A stretch of DNA of 64,000 nt from Monilinia fructicola (lineage: Eukaryota > Ascomycota > Leotiomycetes > Helotiales > Sclerotiniaceae): positions 574,001-638,000 of the forward strand of contig VICG01000002.1 of NCBI GenBank assembly GCA_008692225.1. Direction: 5' to 3'. The position numbers and the translations under genes are program-made. Below are positions 25,947-37,073 of the stretch, in pieces (the first letter of the stretch is position 1; each line of letters starts with the position of its first letter). The notes beneath the pieces are model-generated. The model was not told where the DNA came from and made no database searches. It worked only from the letters and a program-made list of their open reading frames with translations.

Positions 25947-27230
25947 TTAACACAGGAGATCAATCACAGACGTACCGTACTCGGCCTCACGCATCCAGAA
26001 GGCTAGATCGGGGACAGATCCGTACATCTCTTCCAGGAAAGGACCATGGCGAAGACATGACTGCGAGGTTTCACGGACGGTACATACGTCTTCCATCGAT
26101 CACTGTTTCACAGTGTCACCGCACGGGAGAGGAGTGTCCCATGCATGCGTCACCGATCCGAAGGTTCGTGTGCCTCCTGTAGGCTGTAGGCTGTAGGTTG
26201 TAGGTTGTAGGTTGTAGGTTTAGGCGGTAGGCGATAGGCGGTAGAAGATGAGCAGTCGTGAATACCGTTCCCGTGCACATGACTCTTCGATCTTCTCTCC
26301 CCTCCTACTCCGTATGCTACCCCCTTCCTCCCCCGAGTCACCAGGTGCGTGCCTGCGCTCTCAAGTGCAAACAAAGACCCAATTTCAGATCCCGCAGGAC
26401 GGGCTAACCGCAATGGTCGCTCGAGCGAATGACTGGGCAGATGCTTTGGTAAGAGGAAATAGAGTTGGGCGAAATAGATTTGTTGGCCACGGTACGGTGC
26501 CAAAAAGTGTAAACTGCAAACCCTCTCTCCCCCGGAAATTGGGCTGCGCGCACAGAGGCGCAGTGTAGTAGTGTGGTTACAGTGTTAGACGGCACTCCGG
26601 ACAGTACTGTACTGTGCAGCACCAGCCAGTAATTTATTTCGGGTACTGAGCCGTGCCCTGTACGGAGGCGTATCATCTCTGTTCCCTTTGCTGTTTATTA
26701 CTAACGCTATCGATATTCACCCTATTGGTTGTGTATGGATTATGAGGTACCCCGTGTTGTTATTGTTGTTGTTGTTGCTGCTGTTGTTGCTGTTGTTGTT
26801 GCCCAGGTGTTGTATTGAGAAATTAAGAAATTGAGAATGGAGAGATGGGGAGGTGATCGTAATGCATGTGAAAGTAGAAATCGTATCATTATACTATATT
26901 TACTACTTGTACCCAGTAATCTAGATTCTAACACCCGGTGTATTATTATCTACGGAGTATCTACTCGAGTATCTACCTACCTAGGTAGTATCCATCCATC
27001 TATATTCAGGAGTTGATATATCCCGTCACTTCCTTTCTAGAAAGAAATATGAGTTCAATATTCGATAGATACTAGGTAGTTGGGTATACCAGGTGTATAG
27101 TTGTAGTTTTGAGGGGATTGGATGTAAATGAGTAAGTGAGTAAGTGATGAATCAGGGATAAGAGAAGAATATAGTATGATTTGCTTTTTCTTCTTTTTTT
27201 TCTAGACTCCCCTGGTTCTTAATTATACTA
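25947..27230. other. Intergenic, minisatellite and TTG-repeat region
   Basis: A GTAGGTT heptamer array lies at about 26177-26240, and a TTG/CTG trinucleotide run at 26757-26805. TACTCCGTA motif copies occur at 26306 and 26951, and a TACTGTAC copy at 26605. No gene is recognised. Confidence 0.5.
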
Positions 27231-28640
27231 TAATGATGATAATAATATTAATAATAATAATTTAAAATTCTTACTATTTTAAGAAATTAAAAAAAAGATA
27301 GAGAGGGATTAACCTTAAGGGAATTATTATTAATATAGATATTAATAAAAGTTAAATTTAACTTTTCTATTTTATTTATTATATAAAAGAAAGTTTATTA
27401 ATAATTATTTATAATAGTATAGTATATTACTATCTTAAAAGCTATGATTTTTATTATTGTATATACTATTATTTTTTAAATATTACTTAAGTCGCCTACC
27501 CTACTTCTCGCCACCCCCCCCTTTATTTGGCCAGCATTTTTACACCAAAAACGGCCATTTTAACGTATTTATAACTCTACGAAAAAATGAAATATATATT
27601 TTTTAAATTTTAATTAGAGCTTCTATATATAATTATTAATAGAATTCTGAAAATCTTAAATTTTTGCGATTTTTTTATAAAGAGTAATAAAAGATTATAG
27701 AAAATTAGAATTTTCGGTTTTGGATTTGTATGGAAATTCACATACAAAATTGAAACTTTAAAATAAATATTTATAATTTCTAAACAAAAATAATTAAAAA
27801 TAATCTATAAATTTTTATAGAATCTATTAATCAATATATAGTAAATAAACTATTTAAAATATATATAATAATTTAAAACTATTGAGTAAATTGAAATTAG
27901 AAATTTTTTACCTAAAATTTTATCGTTAAAATCTAAGAATCTATATTAAACATTTATTATAAATAATAATATATTATTAAAATAACATATTCAATTTAAG
28001 TTAGCTTTAAGATTCTTGAAATTTTTTTAGATTATTTTTAGCTATTTTTATTAAATAAATATAACTTTTTTTTAAAGATTTTGATTTTGTATGGGATTTA
28101 CATACAAATCGAAAATTAGAATTTTAATTTTCTATAATCTTTTATTACTCTTTATAAAAAAATCGCAAAAATTTAAGATTTTCAGAATCTATTAATAATT
28201 ATATATAGAAGCTCTAATTAAAATTTAAAAAATATATATTATTCATTTTTCGTAGAGTTATAAATACGTTAAAATGGCCGTTTTTGGTGTGAAATGTTGG
28301 CCAAATGGGGGGGGTGGCGAGAAGTAGGGTAGGCGACTTATATTATTATATATTTAATTATATTTTAAATATTACTTATATTATTATAAATATTACTTGT
28401 ATTATTATATATTTAATTATATATTTAATTATATATTTAATTATATATTTATTTATTATATATTTAACTATATATTTATTTATATATTTATTTATATATT
28501 AGATTTTCTATATATAATAATATAGTATTATATTATATTATATTATACTAGACTATATATTTTAATATTCATATATTATTATTATATTATTATCATCATT
28601 TATATTACCTAAACCAAGCCAAAACTAACCTTCATAATAG
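27230..28640. repeat. AT-rich island hosting a Fot1-type MITE
   Basis: A second A+T island with stops in all frames. Its core is the inverted-repeat element listed separately. The flanks (27230-27487 and 28341-28620) are AT-rich sequence of unknown origin into which that element inserted. Confidence 0.65.
27490..28338. mobile_element. Non-autonomous Fot1/pogo-type element with ~260-base inverted repeats
   Basis: The left end AGTCGCCTACCC is mirrored at the right end by GGGTAGGCGACT, and both are directly flanked by TA, the Tc1/mariner/pogo target site. The arms pair for roughly 260 bases (27490-27753 with 28080-28338), differing by a few substitutions and small indels. Each arm has a C-run after CTCGCCA, as in fungal Fot1-type ends. 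The central ~325 bases are AT-rich and non-coding. No transposase remnant is visible, so it must have moved using an enzyme made elsewhere. The end sequence is shared with the larger element at 41183-43019. Confidence 0.85.
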
Positions 28641-29941
28641 AAAGTAAATAAACGCCATATCATTTCCCGTCCTTGAATCTTCCTTTCCATCTTCCACCTT
28701 CCTTCCACCTTCCACCTTCCATCTTCCCTTTTCGTGCCAAGAGAAAGAGGAAAAGAAGAAGAAGAAGAAGAAGAAGATATTGAAAACTTTTTCAATCTCC
28801 CAAGTCTAGGTAGTCAAAAGAAAGACAATCTCTCCTGCATTTGGTCTAGATCCGTACTCGCTCTCCTCGCCTCGCCTCATCTTGTACTCCGTACCGTCGC
28901 AGTAGTCATCATACGGTGGTAGTAATAGGACTGCAATACCCTTTCAGTAAGTACTAACTACAAACTACTCGAGGACTGTGTATTTATTATCCTTCTTTCG
29001 ACCGGGATCTTGGGAACCAGCCGTTTCGAGTTCCCTGCCATCACTTCCCGGCAGACTCATTCATGTGCGGGTCTGGTCTTGTCAAACCTGTTGGTGTTGG
29101 CCCTTGAAAGTTGACACCAAGCCGACCATCCTTCCCCTCCCTTATGCTCGATGCTCGATGCTCGATGCTTGATGCTCAATGCTCAATGCTCAATGCTCAA
29201 TGCTCATACAGTAGTACCATCCAAGTTCTTCTGTAACTTCTAACCTCATACCCATACGGTACTGTATCTAATCCAGACAGTATCTGATCCATACCATCCA
29301 TAGTACCATCCATATCATCCATACCATCCATACCATCCATACCATCCATACCTACTAGGTATATACTATACAGTCGTTAATCCATACCAATCCCATACCA
29401 ACCAATCCCAAATACTCAATCCCATATCATCCCATACAACCAACTATCCATGCTCCCTCCCATTACCCATTACCCATTACTCATTACCCATTACCCATTA
29501 CCCATTGCCCATTACCCATTACCCATTGCCCATTGCCCATTACTCATTACCCCTTCATTGCCATTACCGATGATCCCTCCTTCCATCAATCTCTATGAGG
29601 TAAATACTTTCTAACACTCAAACATCTAAACTAATACTAATATATTAATTAGTTCGGTAAGAGGGAAACTTACGATCTATGGGGGGAGGGGGGGCGGAAT
29701 TGTGGTTTTTGGTACCCATAGTTCGTTCTTTCTACCCTCTCATCAATCCATCAGTCCATCAGTCCATCCCATCCATCCCATCCGTCCGTCCCTCCCTCCC
29801 TCCCTCCCTCCATCCACCCATCCATCCATCATCTATCTATATCCTCCATACCCATTCATCCATCCATACCCATCCATCCATCCATACCCATCCATCATCC
29901 ATACCCATCCATCATCCATACCCATCCATCATCCATACCCA

Positions 29942-29980
<39 letters not shown>

Positions 29981-31008
29981 TACCTACCTACCTACCCCCT
30001 TACCTATACCACCAAGTACCCATACCCATAGCAAATCTTACAGGCCCCCTTCCATGACTATTGCCCATCTAGTGGCAGTATCAGGACCAGTATCAGTTCC
30101 ACTACCACTCCCACTGCCACTGCCACTACCACTCCCACTCCCACTACCTACCTATTGCTTTATCCTCCCCCCTGCACTGTAGATTCTGGTCTGGAAGAGT
30201 GTTTGTGAATCCTCCTGTTGCATCACTTGCACTAATTTATACTTTTGCTTGTGGCGCTCCTTAGATCAATCCAAGCTTCTCTCAAGTGCGGAGTATTCAA
30301 AGTTAGTATCTTCTGTACATCCAACTACCATCGCGCATCAAAATAAATCATACAAACCTGTCAAAGTATCAAGGTATCAAAGTATCAAGGTATCAAAGTA
30401 ATCAATTCCTTCTTCTCCAGGGCTATTCTATTTTATTCTATCTTATCTCATTTTATTTTATTTGCTTTGATTTTATTTCTTCCCTCTTGCTCTTTTTTCT
30501 CTTCTTCTCTTTTTCCTTGGGCATAGACCAACTCGTGCTTGGTCTCTTGATATATATCGCTCTAGAATACGCCAATATTACCCTCGTGAGAACTGAGGTA
30601 TGTCGGCGCATGTGGTGCTACTCAAGACGTCCTCAGATATACATCATGAGCTGACCCTGATCAACTTGACAGTTTCATTCTTCGATATCCTTGAACCCCC
30701 CCATACTCGATACTCCACCATCTCGACTTTAACCCTTCGGCTTCGTGACCCCTGGGTTTCTTTGGATCAGAATCAGATTCGGGCTTATCCTGGACGTAGA
30801 ACGTGCCCCCTCATCTGGATGCGGTCGAGTTAAAAGAGTTCTGGGTTCAAGACATTCCGCTACCTGATACTTTATTTCCCCAAAAAAATATATCGAAGAT
30901 CCTCACTGAAAGAAGCAATTGTAAATCGAGAGATTCCAGCATCGGCGCCAGTAATCGCGATTCGATAGTGTGTAGGATCTTGGTATCGGAATCGCATTTG
31001 AATATATT
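28640..31008. repeat. Microsatellite-rich upstream region of the FarA-like gene
   Basis: Tandem runs include GATGCTCA octamers (29145-29206), CCATACCAT units (29290-29352), CATTACCC octamers (about 29458-29560), CCCT and CCATCC runs (29780-29940), ATC trinucleotides (29946-29982) and CACTACCACTGC units (30090-30145). One TACTCCGTA copy lies at 28885. Part of the 1 kb before 31009 must be the promoter and long 5' leader of the FarA-like gene. No independent gene is seen. Confidence 0.55.
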
Positions 31009-34000
31009 ATGTCCCAGGAACTTGGAACCAGGAGACTACTCCCACAAAGCTCACAAATGCAGAACTTTTCATTTGCGCCAACAAATTATGGCCCGAGAGA
31101 GAATCAAAAGAGTGCGCGATCTTCTTTTTTTGGCTTTGCGAGACGGTGGAATTTGACATGAGCTGATACATTTTAGATTATGTCTTTGTGGATGAACATA
31201 ATCGCCACAAGCGTTTGAAGGGTATGAGAACCTCAAACTATGCGCATTTCTTGACTGATCTTATTTAGTGATGCGAGCATGTGAAGGATGCCGAAGAAGA
31301 AAAATCAAATGCGATGCTGCAACGACGAATACCTGGCCATGCTCCGCGTGTACGAGGCTCAAGTTAGGGTGTGTTCCTCCAACGGTGAACTACGACCGCG
31401 ATTTTCAACAGAACAACCACACTTTTGAAGCAGAGTCGGGACAATACAACAACGGAGGAAATGCCGGTGATGGTTATCATCAACCAGTTCCGGTACAACA
31501 GCAGATGTCAGGGCCGTCGAAGGTGGTTCCCCCCATCTATACACAGCAAGCATCATACCCGGATCCGAATAATATGTATCAAACTATTCCTTACGGGGGA
31601 CCTTCCAGTGCACATGGTCAACAGAGCATGCACTATAATACTCTTCAAACTCCCGTCAGCGCTCTCAGCCAACACACAGAATATTCACCGCAAACCGTCT
31701 ATCCTCCCGCCCCTCTGCAGCAGCAGACGCATGATTCGCCGGAAAATTACACTCAGAGTGAATATGGCGGGGAGGATTTGGCCGATTTGCTGGGAGAACT
31801 GAAGATGAACCCAGCAGGCACAGGTAAGTGCTTTGGATGCCGTACGAAGTCGCAACATGCTAATTCTGAGGGTAAACCAGCCCCATACCTGAATAACAAG
31901 AATAGAACCAGGACCTTGGTTGAGGAACCGGCTTTCGAAGACGTTGATGAATTTAAGAATGCTTTGCCTCCAACGCCAATGAGCGCAGATATGAAGATTC
32001 GGATACCCCCAGAGTTACTTCCAGATGAACAGACTATCCTGCATTACTTTGATATGTATTTCACGAATGTACATCCATATGTACCTGTCCTTAACAAAAC
32101 ACTCTTTTATCAGCAGTGGCATACAAATCGAGATGCAATCTCCCCTCTCATACTCGAGGCAATTTTCGCAATCGCTGGGAGGTTGGATGATGAGCCCGCA
32201 CAGGGACATCAATGGCTCGCCCTTGCTTCCAGTAAGATGCATCGTGCAACTAAACGAAAGATCCCACTAACTTATTGCAGAACATGCGGATGCTTTCATG
32301 GATGTTCCACGATTAAGCACCCTTCAAGCAAATTTAATCATACTCAAAGCAAGAGAATCCGCACCCAAACGTGGATACTACTATCGTTCGTGGATGACTG
32401 TGGTAGCATGTGTCCAGATGGCCAAGGATTTGGGTCTTGACGAGCACTACGAAGACCACAAGGCAGGTCGAACCTGCGGTTCGGATCTTGCTGATTGCAT
32501 CACTAAGACTCGAGTATGGCAAACCATCTTCGTTTGTGAGTTGATGGTTGGCTCTCCACAAGGCCGGACGGATCTCGCCGTTGATATGGAAACACTTGAC
32601 TTGAGTGTGCCCCGCGCTGGAATTGACAACGCGGAACTCACCATCACAAGGAATTTCACTTGGTTCACACGTGTTGTTCGTAACGTCCGGAGGATGAATA
32701 ACGTGTATGCAAAGGTCAAGAAGAGAAAGGAGTGGGGCATCGATCCAGACTTTGTTCAACTGAATCCATCCTTCGAAACTTGGATGAATGATCTGCCCGT
32801 CGACTTGCAAATCAATTTCCCAGCAGATGGAAGTCCCCCATGGCTCCCTACCCATTTTATCGGCAATCTTCACTCCTATTATTACCTAAGCATAATCATG
32901 CTTCATCGACCGCAGCTCACTTTTATGGAACCCGGCATGGACGGATGGAAACACCACATGCTCATCTGCTACAATTCTGCAAAACTTCTGTGCAGACTTC
33001 AGGAAGCCGTCTTGCATTCATTTGGCTTGACTGGTCTGTTGTGTATGCAACGAGGCATTAATTTCACCATCTATTGCGTTTTGACCTGTACAGTTCTGCA
33101 CTTGGTATGTAGAAAGACAGCTCGCAGACCATCTTGGACGATATATTGACAACGTTCTAGGTCGCCATTACATCCCCGGATCCAGATCTCAACTCGGACG
33201 CTCGAGAATACTTCACCAGGCATATGAGGATCTTGGAGAAGTGCACTAGCTCATGGCCTATGCCAGACATGCAACAACAGATTGAGTCACTCAGGCTCGC
33301 ATTTTCAGCTGACATTAGGAAACCATTCGTTTTGAAACCATCTTTCCCATATGGTAGTCCAGCAGCACCGGCCAATACTAGTCCTGCGCGAGGAAGTGTT
33401 CAACAGTACCGTCAAGGAAGCACCTCTATGGAGAGTCAAAGTTTGGGGCATCAAAATGCCCAACAACAACAACAAGTCAGTTACATAAGCCATCCCATAT
33501 CACCACCCATATCAGCCGGGGGCGTAGACACGAAAAGTGACTCTCCTGCCGTACAGTCTCTGGTAATGATGGCCACTGGTCAACGAGGTTCCGTTCCAAT
33601 CACCAGTGGGGTTCCCATGGCAGATCATGCTTCATGGAACCCGTCAAGAATTTTTGAGTAAGTAATGCCAGATCGCAATCTTCTAGTTCAAAGCTAATGA
33701 TATCTCCACAGTCAATGGAACAGCACTTTCGGTACGCCTCCCGCTTCGAGCAGCTCTGCTTCTGAAACGACCCCTCCTCTAAAAACTCCCTCTTCAGGTG
33801 CACAAGAACTTCCGACTCTCCCCGAAATACAGATCCCCCCCAATGTGAGCTTACCGCCAGGCTCGCAACCTATGCCTCCACAGCAGTATTCCGGGGCACC
33901 AATTCCATCCTTTGTGAGCCCAAGCATGTGGCAAGAATCGGTCGCCAATGTATACGAGAGTGGGATCAAAAGACATTGGGATTATGCTGATCCAAATGAG

Positions 34001-34033
34001 ATGGTTAATCCAATTGCGAAACGAAGAGGTTAA
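31009..34033 (+). CDS. farA: Zn2Cys6 transcription factor, FarA/CTF1 fatty-acid-utilisation family
   Basis: Seven exons (31009-31111, 31177-31221, 31269-31823, 31881-32231, 32281-33104, 33161-33657, 33712-34033) give 898 residues. The family-specific lead NYVFVDEHNRHKRLKVMRAC enters a Zn2Cys6 binuclear cluster at C54-C84 (C-x2-C-x6-C-x9-C-x2-C-x6-C). A Gln/Pro-rich linker follows, then the fungal_trans middle homology region with IPPELLPDEQTILHYFDMYF, VWQTIFVCELMVGSPQGRTD and GLTGLLCMQRGINFTIYCVL. It ends GIKRHWDYADPNEMVNPIAK. Relatives activate peroxisomal and mitochondrial beta-oxidation genes on fatty acids (FarA in Aspergillus) or cutinase (CTF1 in Fusarium). The first exon is chosen because an in-frame stop precedes 31009 and splicing restores the conserved lead. 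An extra upstream exon cannot be excluded. Confidence 0.87.
31824..31880 (+). other. Stop-free 57-base intron in farA-like gene
   Basis: Canonical donor GTAAGT, branch-like GCTAAT and acceptor CCAG. The length is divisible by three and there is no in-frame stop, so retention would add 19 residues including a C-x2-C pair. Family alignment from memory favours splicing (AGT joined to APYL). Confidence 0.7.
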
Positions 34034-35005
34034 TATGCCTCGTTTAGGTGAATGATGATGAATGCGGCACATACGATTAATGAACGACGACCGATCTCGA
34101 TGTCAAGGATGCTGCACCCACATGCGCACAATCTATCTTGGCCCGGATATTAATTCTTTAGTTTGCGAGAGATTCTATACAGGCGCTTCGATTTACACAG
34201 ATTTTTGGATACTCCTCAGGGCTCGACTGGCATGTCATATTTTCATCAACATTCAGGAAGGTTTACAAACTATGCCGTATTTTTCATAATTTGGGATGGG
34301 GAAATAAAATGAGTACATATATATCCATACATGTTTTTTGAGGAGTAAGGAAGAAGAGGAAGATATGCATCAGGGAGGGGAATCAAATGCTCGGGGCAGG
34401 ATCGCGGAACGAAAACTATTCCATCACCTAGGTAAAGTGGGAGGAATTGGGCGCAACAAGGGTATTGGGTTGGGGGGGAAAAGTGTTTGTTGAATGTCCA
34501 GGATAGACGCTGGCTGTTGTATTGGATTTTGGGACCTAGTATCGGTATTATGACGAGATGGAGAATCTTAGAAAGGAATGAGGATGATATATTTGGGCTC
34601 CGTGTCTTTCTGAAAGATCCGGAACGGAATGACTTGAATGTTTGATATATTGTTATCCTGTTGGTGGTTGTGTTGTACATACATTCTGATACTGTAGTAT
34701 CTTGGGACGAAGAATCATTACGCCTAGCTACACGAGGGGAGTCGTGACCTCAATTGACAAAATCACCAGCACATATACATATGCATACATACATACACAT
34801 ACATACATGCATCTCACATGACAAAGACAACCGTGGAAGACCATCCGTCTTTGAAAGAGGCAGAAAACAAAAGCAGCCAAGCGGCAAAATGGTATGTATA
34901 TTTATTTATTTATTTATTTATTCCTCATACCACATCCCAATTCACATTCTAATGGATATCACAATCTCAATAATTCTACCTTGGATCTTGGCGTGTCCTG
35001 TTGTA

Positions 35006-35036
<31 letters not shown>

Positions 35037-35834
35037 AGAGACGCACGCACGCACGCACGTACGCAGGCACTCACGCTCATGCTTGAATAATCCTTTGTTG
35101 CTTGGACTTGTATTTGTAGTTGTAGTTGTACTTGTACTTGTATTTGCACTTGTACTTATACTTGAAGTTTGTTTCGTTGGGGGATCGCAAGATTTGGGGT
35201 TTTGTTTGTTTGTCTGCTTGTTTGTCTGCTTGTCTGCCTGTTCATCTGCCTGTTCACCTGCCTAATGAAGAGAAAGTAGTCGTCGGTGTGGAGGTGGATG
35301 TGGATGTGGATATGGATGTGGATGTGGATACTGTGGGAATTAGTTATCAGTTGGGCGGGGTTCATGGGGGGAGGGCAAGAGAGTGATGGGAGGGGGAGGG
35401 TGAGTGAGGGGAGGGGGGAGAGGGGGTGTATTCTTGGCTTTGGAAAGATCGTAGGTGTTGTTGAGATTAGCTTTGGTTTTGGGTTTCGGTCTGGGTCTGG
35501 GTCTAGGTTTGGGTTTTGGTTTGGGTTTGGGTTTGGGTTTGGGTCTGGATCTGGATCTGGATCTGGGTCTGGGCTATTTCGTTGATGTTGGTGATGTTGT
35601 TGGAGGGGGATTGGTGTTGGTGTTGGTGTACCCTGGGTGGAGGGATGGTAGGAGGTGGGATGGTAGGAGGAGGAACGAGGAAGAACAGCCACCACTGGTC
35701 GAGATGGTGATGGCTGTCTTCTACGGCGCGACAGCATTAGCTGCCCACGCAGCATTTAGTGGGAGATCCACGGCCACGGTGATTGCCACGGGATTCGAAC
35801 GGGGTTGTTTGGACGAGGAAAGACTGCCGGCCGA
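34034..35834. repeat. Intergenic with ACAT, TATT, GTGGAT and GGGTTT repeats
   Basis: This stretch includes the 3' flank of the FarA-like gene. ACAT tetramers lie at 34780-34810, TATT at 34898-34921, CACG at 35040-35060, GTGGAT hexamers at 35286-35330 and GGGTTT/GGGTCT hexamers at 35478-35575. The hexamers lack the A of the fungal telomere unit TTAGGG. Long frames here (Asp-Pro/Asn-Pro or Gly-Leu repeats) are repeat translations. Confidence 0.6.
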
Positions 35835-36708
35835 TCAAGCGCAGGAAAAGGTAGATGGTTGACATTTCGAGAACTCCTGGTACGAAGAAGAGGTGGGAGA
35901 GATGGATCGATCGAAGGGCCTCCTCATGTACCCATTGCTTGTGAGATCCACGGAGCTATCGAGTGACAGTAGCGAACGATTCCTATTGTCATTACGGTTG
36001 ATGGCCATGGTGCTGTGAGATTGACTCGCTTGGTCGTTGGAGTTTCATGGTCGGAGGAGGAAATTTTAACAAGAGAATTTGGATTAGAAGTGGATGTGGA
36101 TTGGAAGTGGATGTGCATTGGAAGTGGATGTGGTTTGGAAGGTTATCTCACTTTTGCGCCTTGAGCCATGACTTTCGTCTTATTGTTTTCTACAAGATGA
36201 GACAGTTGAAAGATCAAAACTAGTATGGCCAATAGAGCCAGTAAGTATATCGAGTAAGGAACAATAGAGAGGATTACTGGGCTGACTACGGGGGCGACAG
36301 CGGGTTTGTTCGTTGTATCGTGGAAGCTCACTGTCCTAGTTACTAGAGCTTCTACCTTTCTTTGTCTATCATAAGATGGAACAATAGCAATCTAGGCTCG
36401 TGCAATATCGTACAAACGATAAATCTATCAAGCAAGAATGCAGCAAGGAAAACACTTCTCGGGCTGCATTGGGACGGGAGACGGCCCCAGAGCAAAGATG
36501 CTCGGCTTACCATCATATGTGCCGTGCCATGTGCTTCTACTGTCCCGGTCTGACGGAACAATGGGAATTGCAAAGCCATTCCAAGGTTTGATTTGGTCCA
36601 GACAACAGCCATGTTGGGAAGGACTCGAGTTTTGGAGTTGGACTAACGGGGCGGAGAACTGGTGGGGTGGTTGTTGCGATAGAGAGACTGACTTACTGTC
36701 GACGTCAT
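35835..36708 (-). CDS. Predicted small single-pass membrane protein, unknown function
   Basis: Not recognised as a known family. A start at 36708 (MTST) splices at GTAAGT to 36642-36511 (SNSKTRVLPNMAVVWTKSNL, then GMALQFPLFRQTGTVEAHGT). This joins in phase to 36355 (VEALVTRTVSFHDTTNKPAV), leading to one strong membrane segment (ILSIVPYSIYLLALLAILVL) and a basic tail (ENNKTKVMAQGAK). A further exon likely follows, with an open frame through SLDSSVDLTSNGYMRRPFDR to a stop at 35837. Its phase does not fit unless the AAAA run before the donor near 36148 is off by one. The predicted intron there holds a GTGGAT-type minisatellite. Expression is unproven. Upstream sequence quickly becomes an AT island, so the 5' part could also be lost. 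Confidence 0.45.
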
Positions 36709-37073
36709 CACTTCATACAAATCTTATTATTTATTGGCGTACAGAACGATAACATGGCTAGAGCTGTAGAAAGTAGGTGGGATAGATAGTAATTCAAGTA
36801 AACGTCTCAGACTTGAGCTGAGTATGGGAAGTCGTTTAACTGATGTGGCGGGTCAGGAGAATACTACGATGTTTCCATTGTAGAAAATAAAGCCTCAATT
36901 ATTGTCGAGTTGAATCATTCGAATAGCCTTTTGAGCTCTAGAGTAGTGTATCTGTCGAAGTATTTGGGTTTAGTACGGATGAGATCAAGCACGATATGAA
37001 TCAGATTATCAAGTTTCTGAAACTTTGGAACTTAAGATACTCGAGTAGGAGCTCCTTCGAGTATTAGGCACTA
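36709..37073. other. Short intergenic stretch before an AT-rich element
   Basis: Normal base composition and no gene seen. It may hold the promoter of the small membrane protein gene. It ends at the TA dinucleotide flanking the next element. Confidence 0.4.

Noticed and set aside
25514..26182. 222-codon open frame on + strand
   Set aside because: About 60 codons are a translated ATGT/ATCT microsatellite, and the rest lacks any family signal.
35478..35575. GGGTTT hexamers as an interstitial telomere
   Set aside because: The fungal telomere unit is TTAGGG. The A is missing throughout, so this is an ordinary microsatellite.
35156..35755. 199-codon frame with Asp-Pro/Asn-Pro repeats
   Set aside because: Produced by GGGTTT/GGGTCT hexamers. 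The opposite strand is equally open, as expected for repeats.
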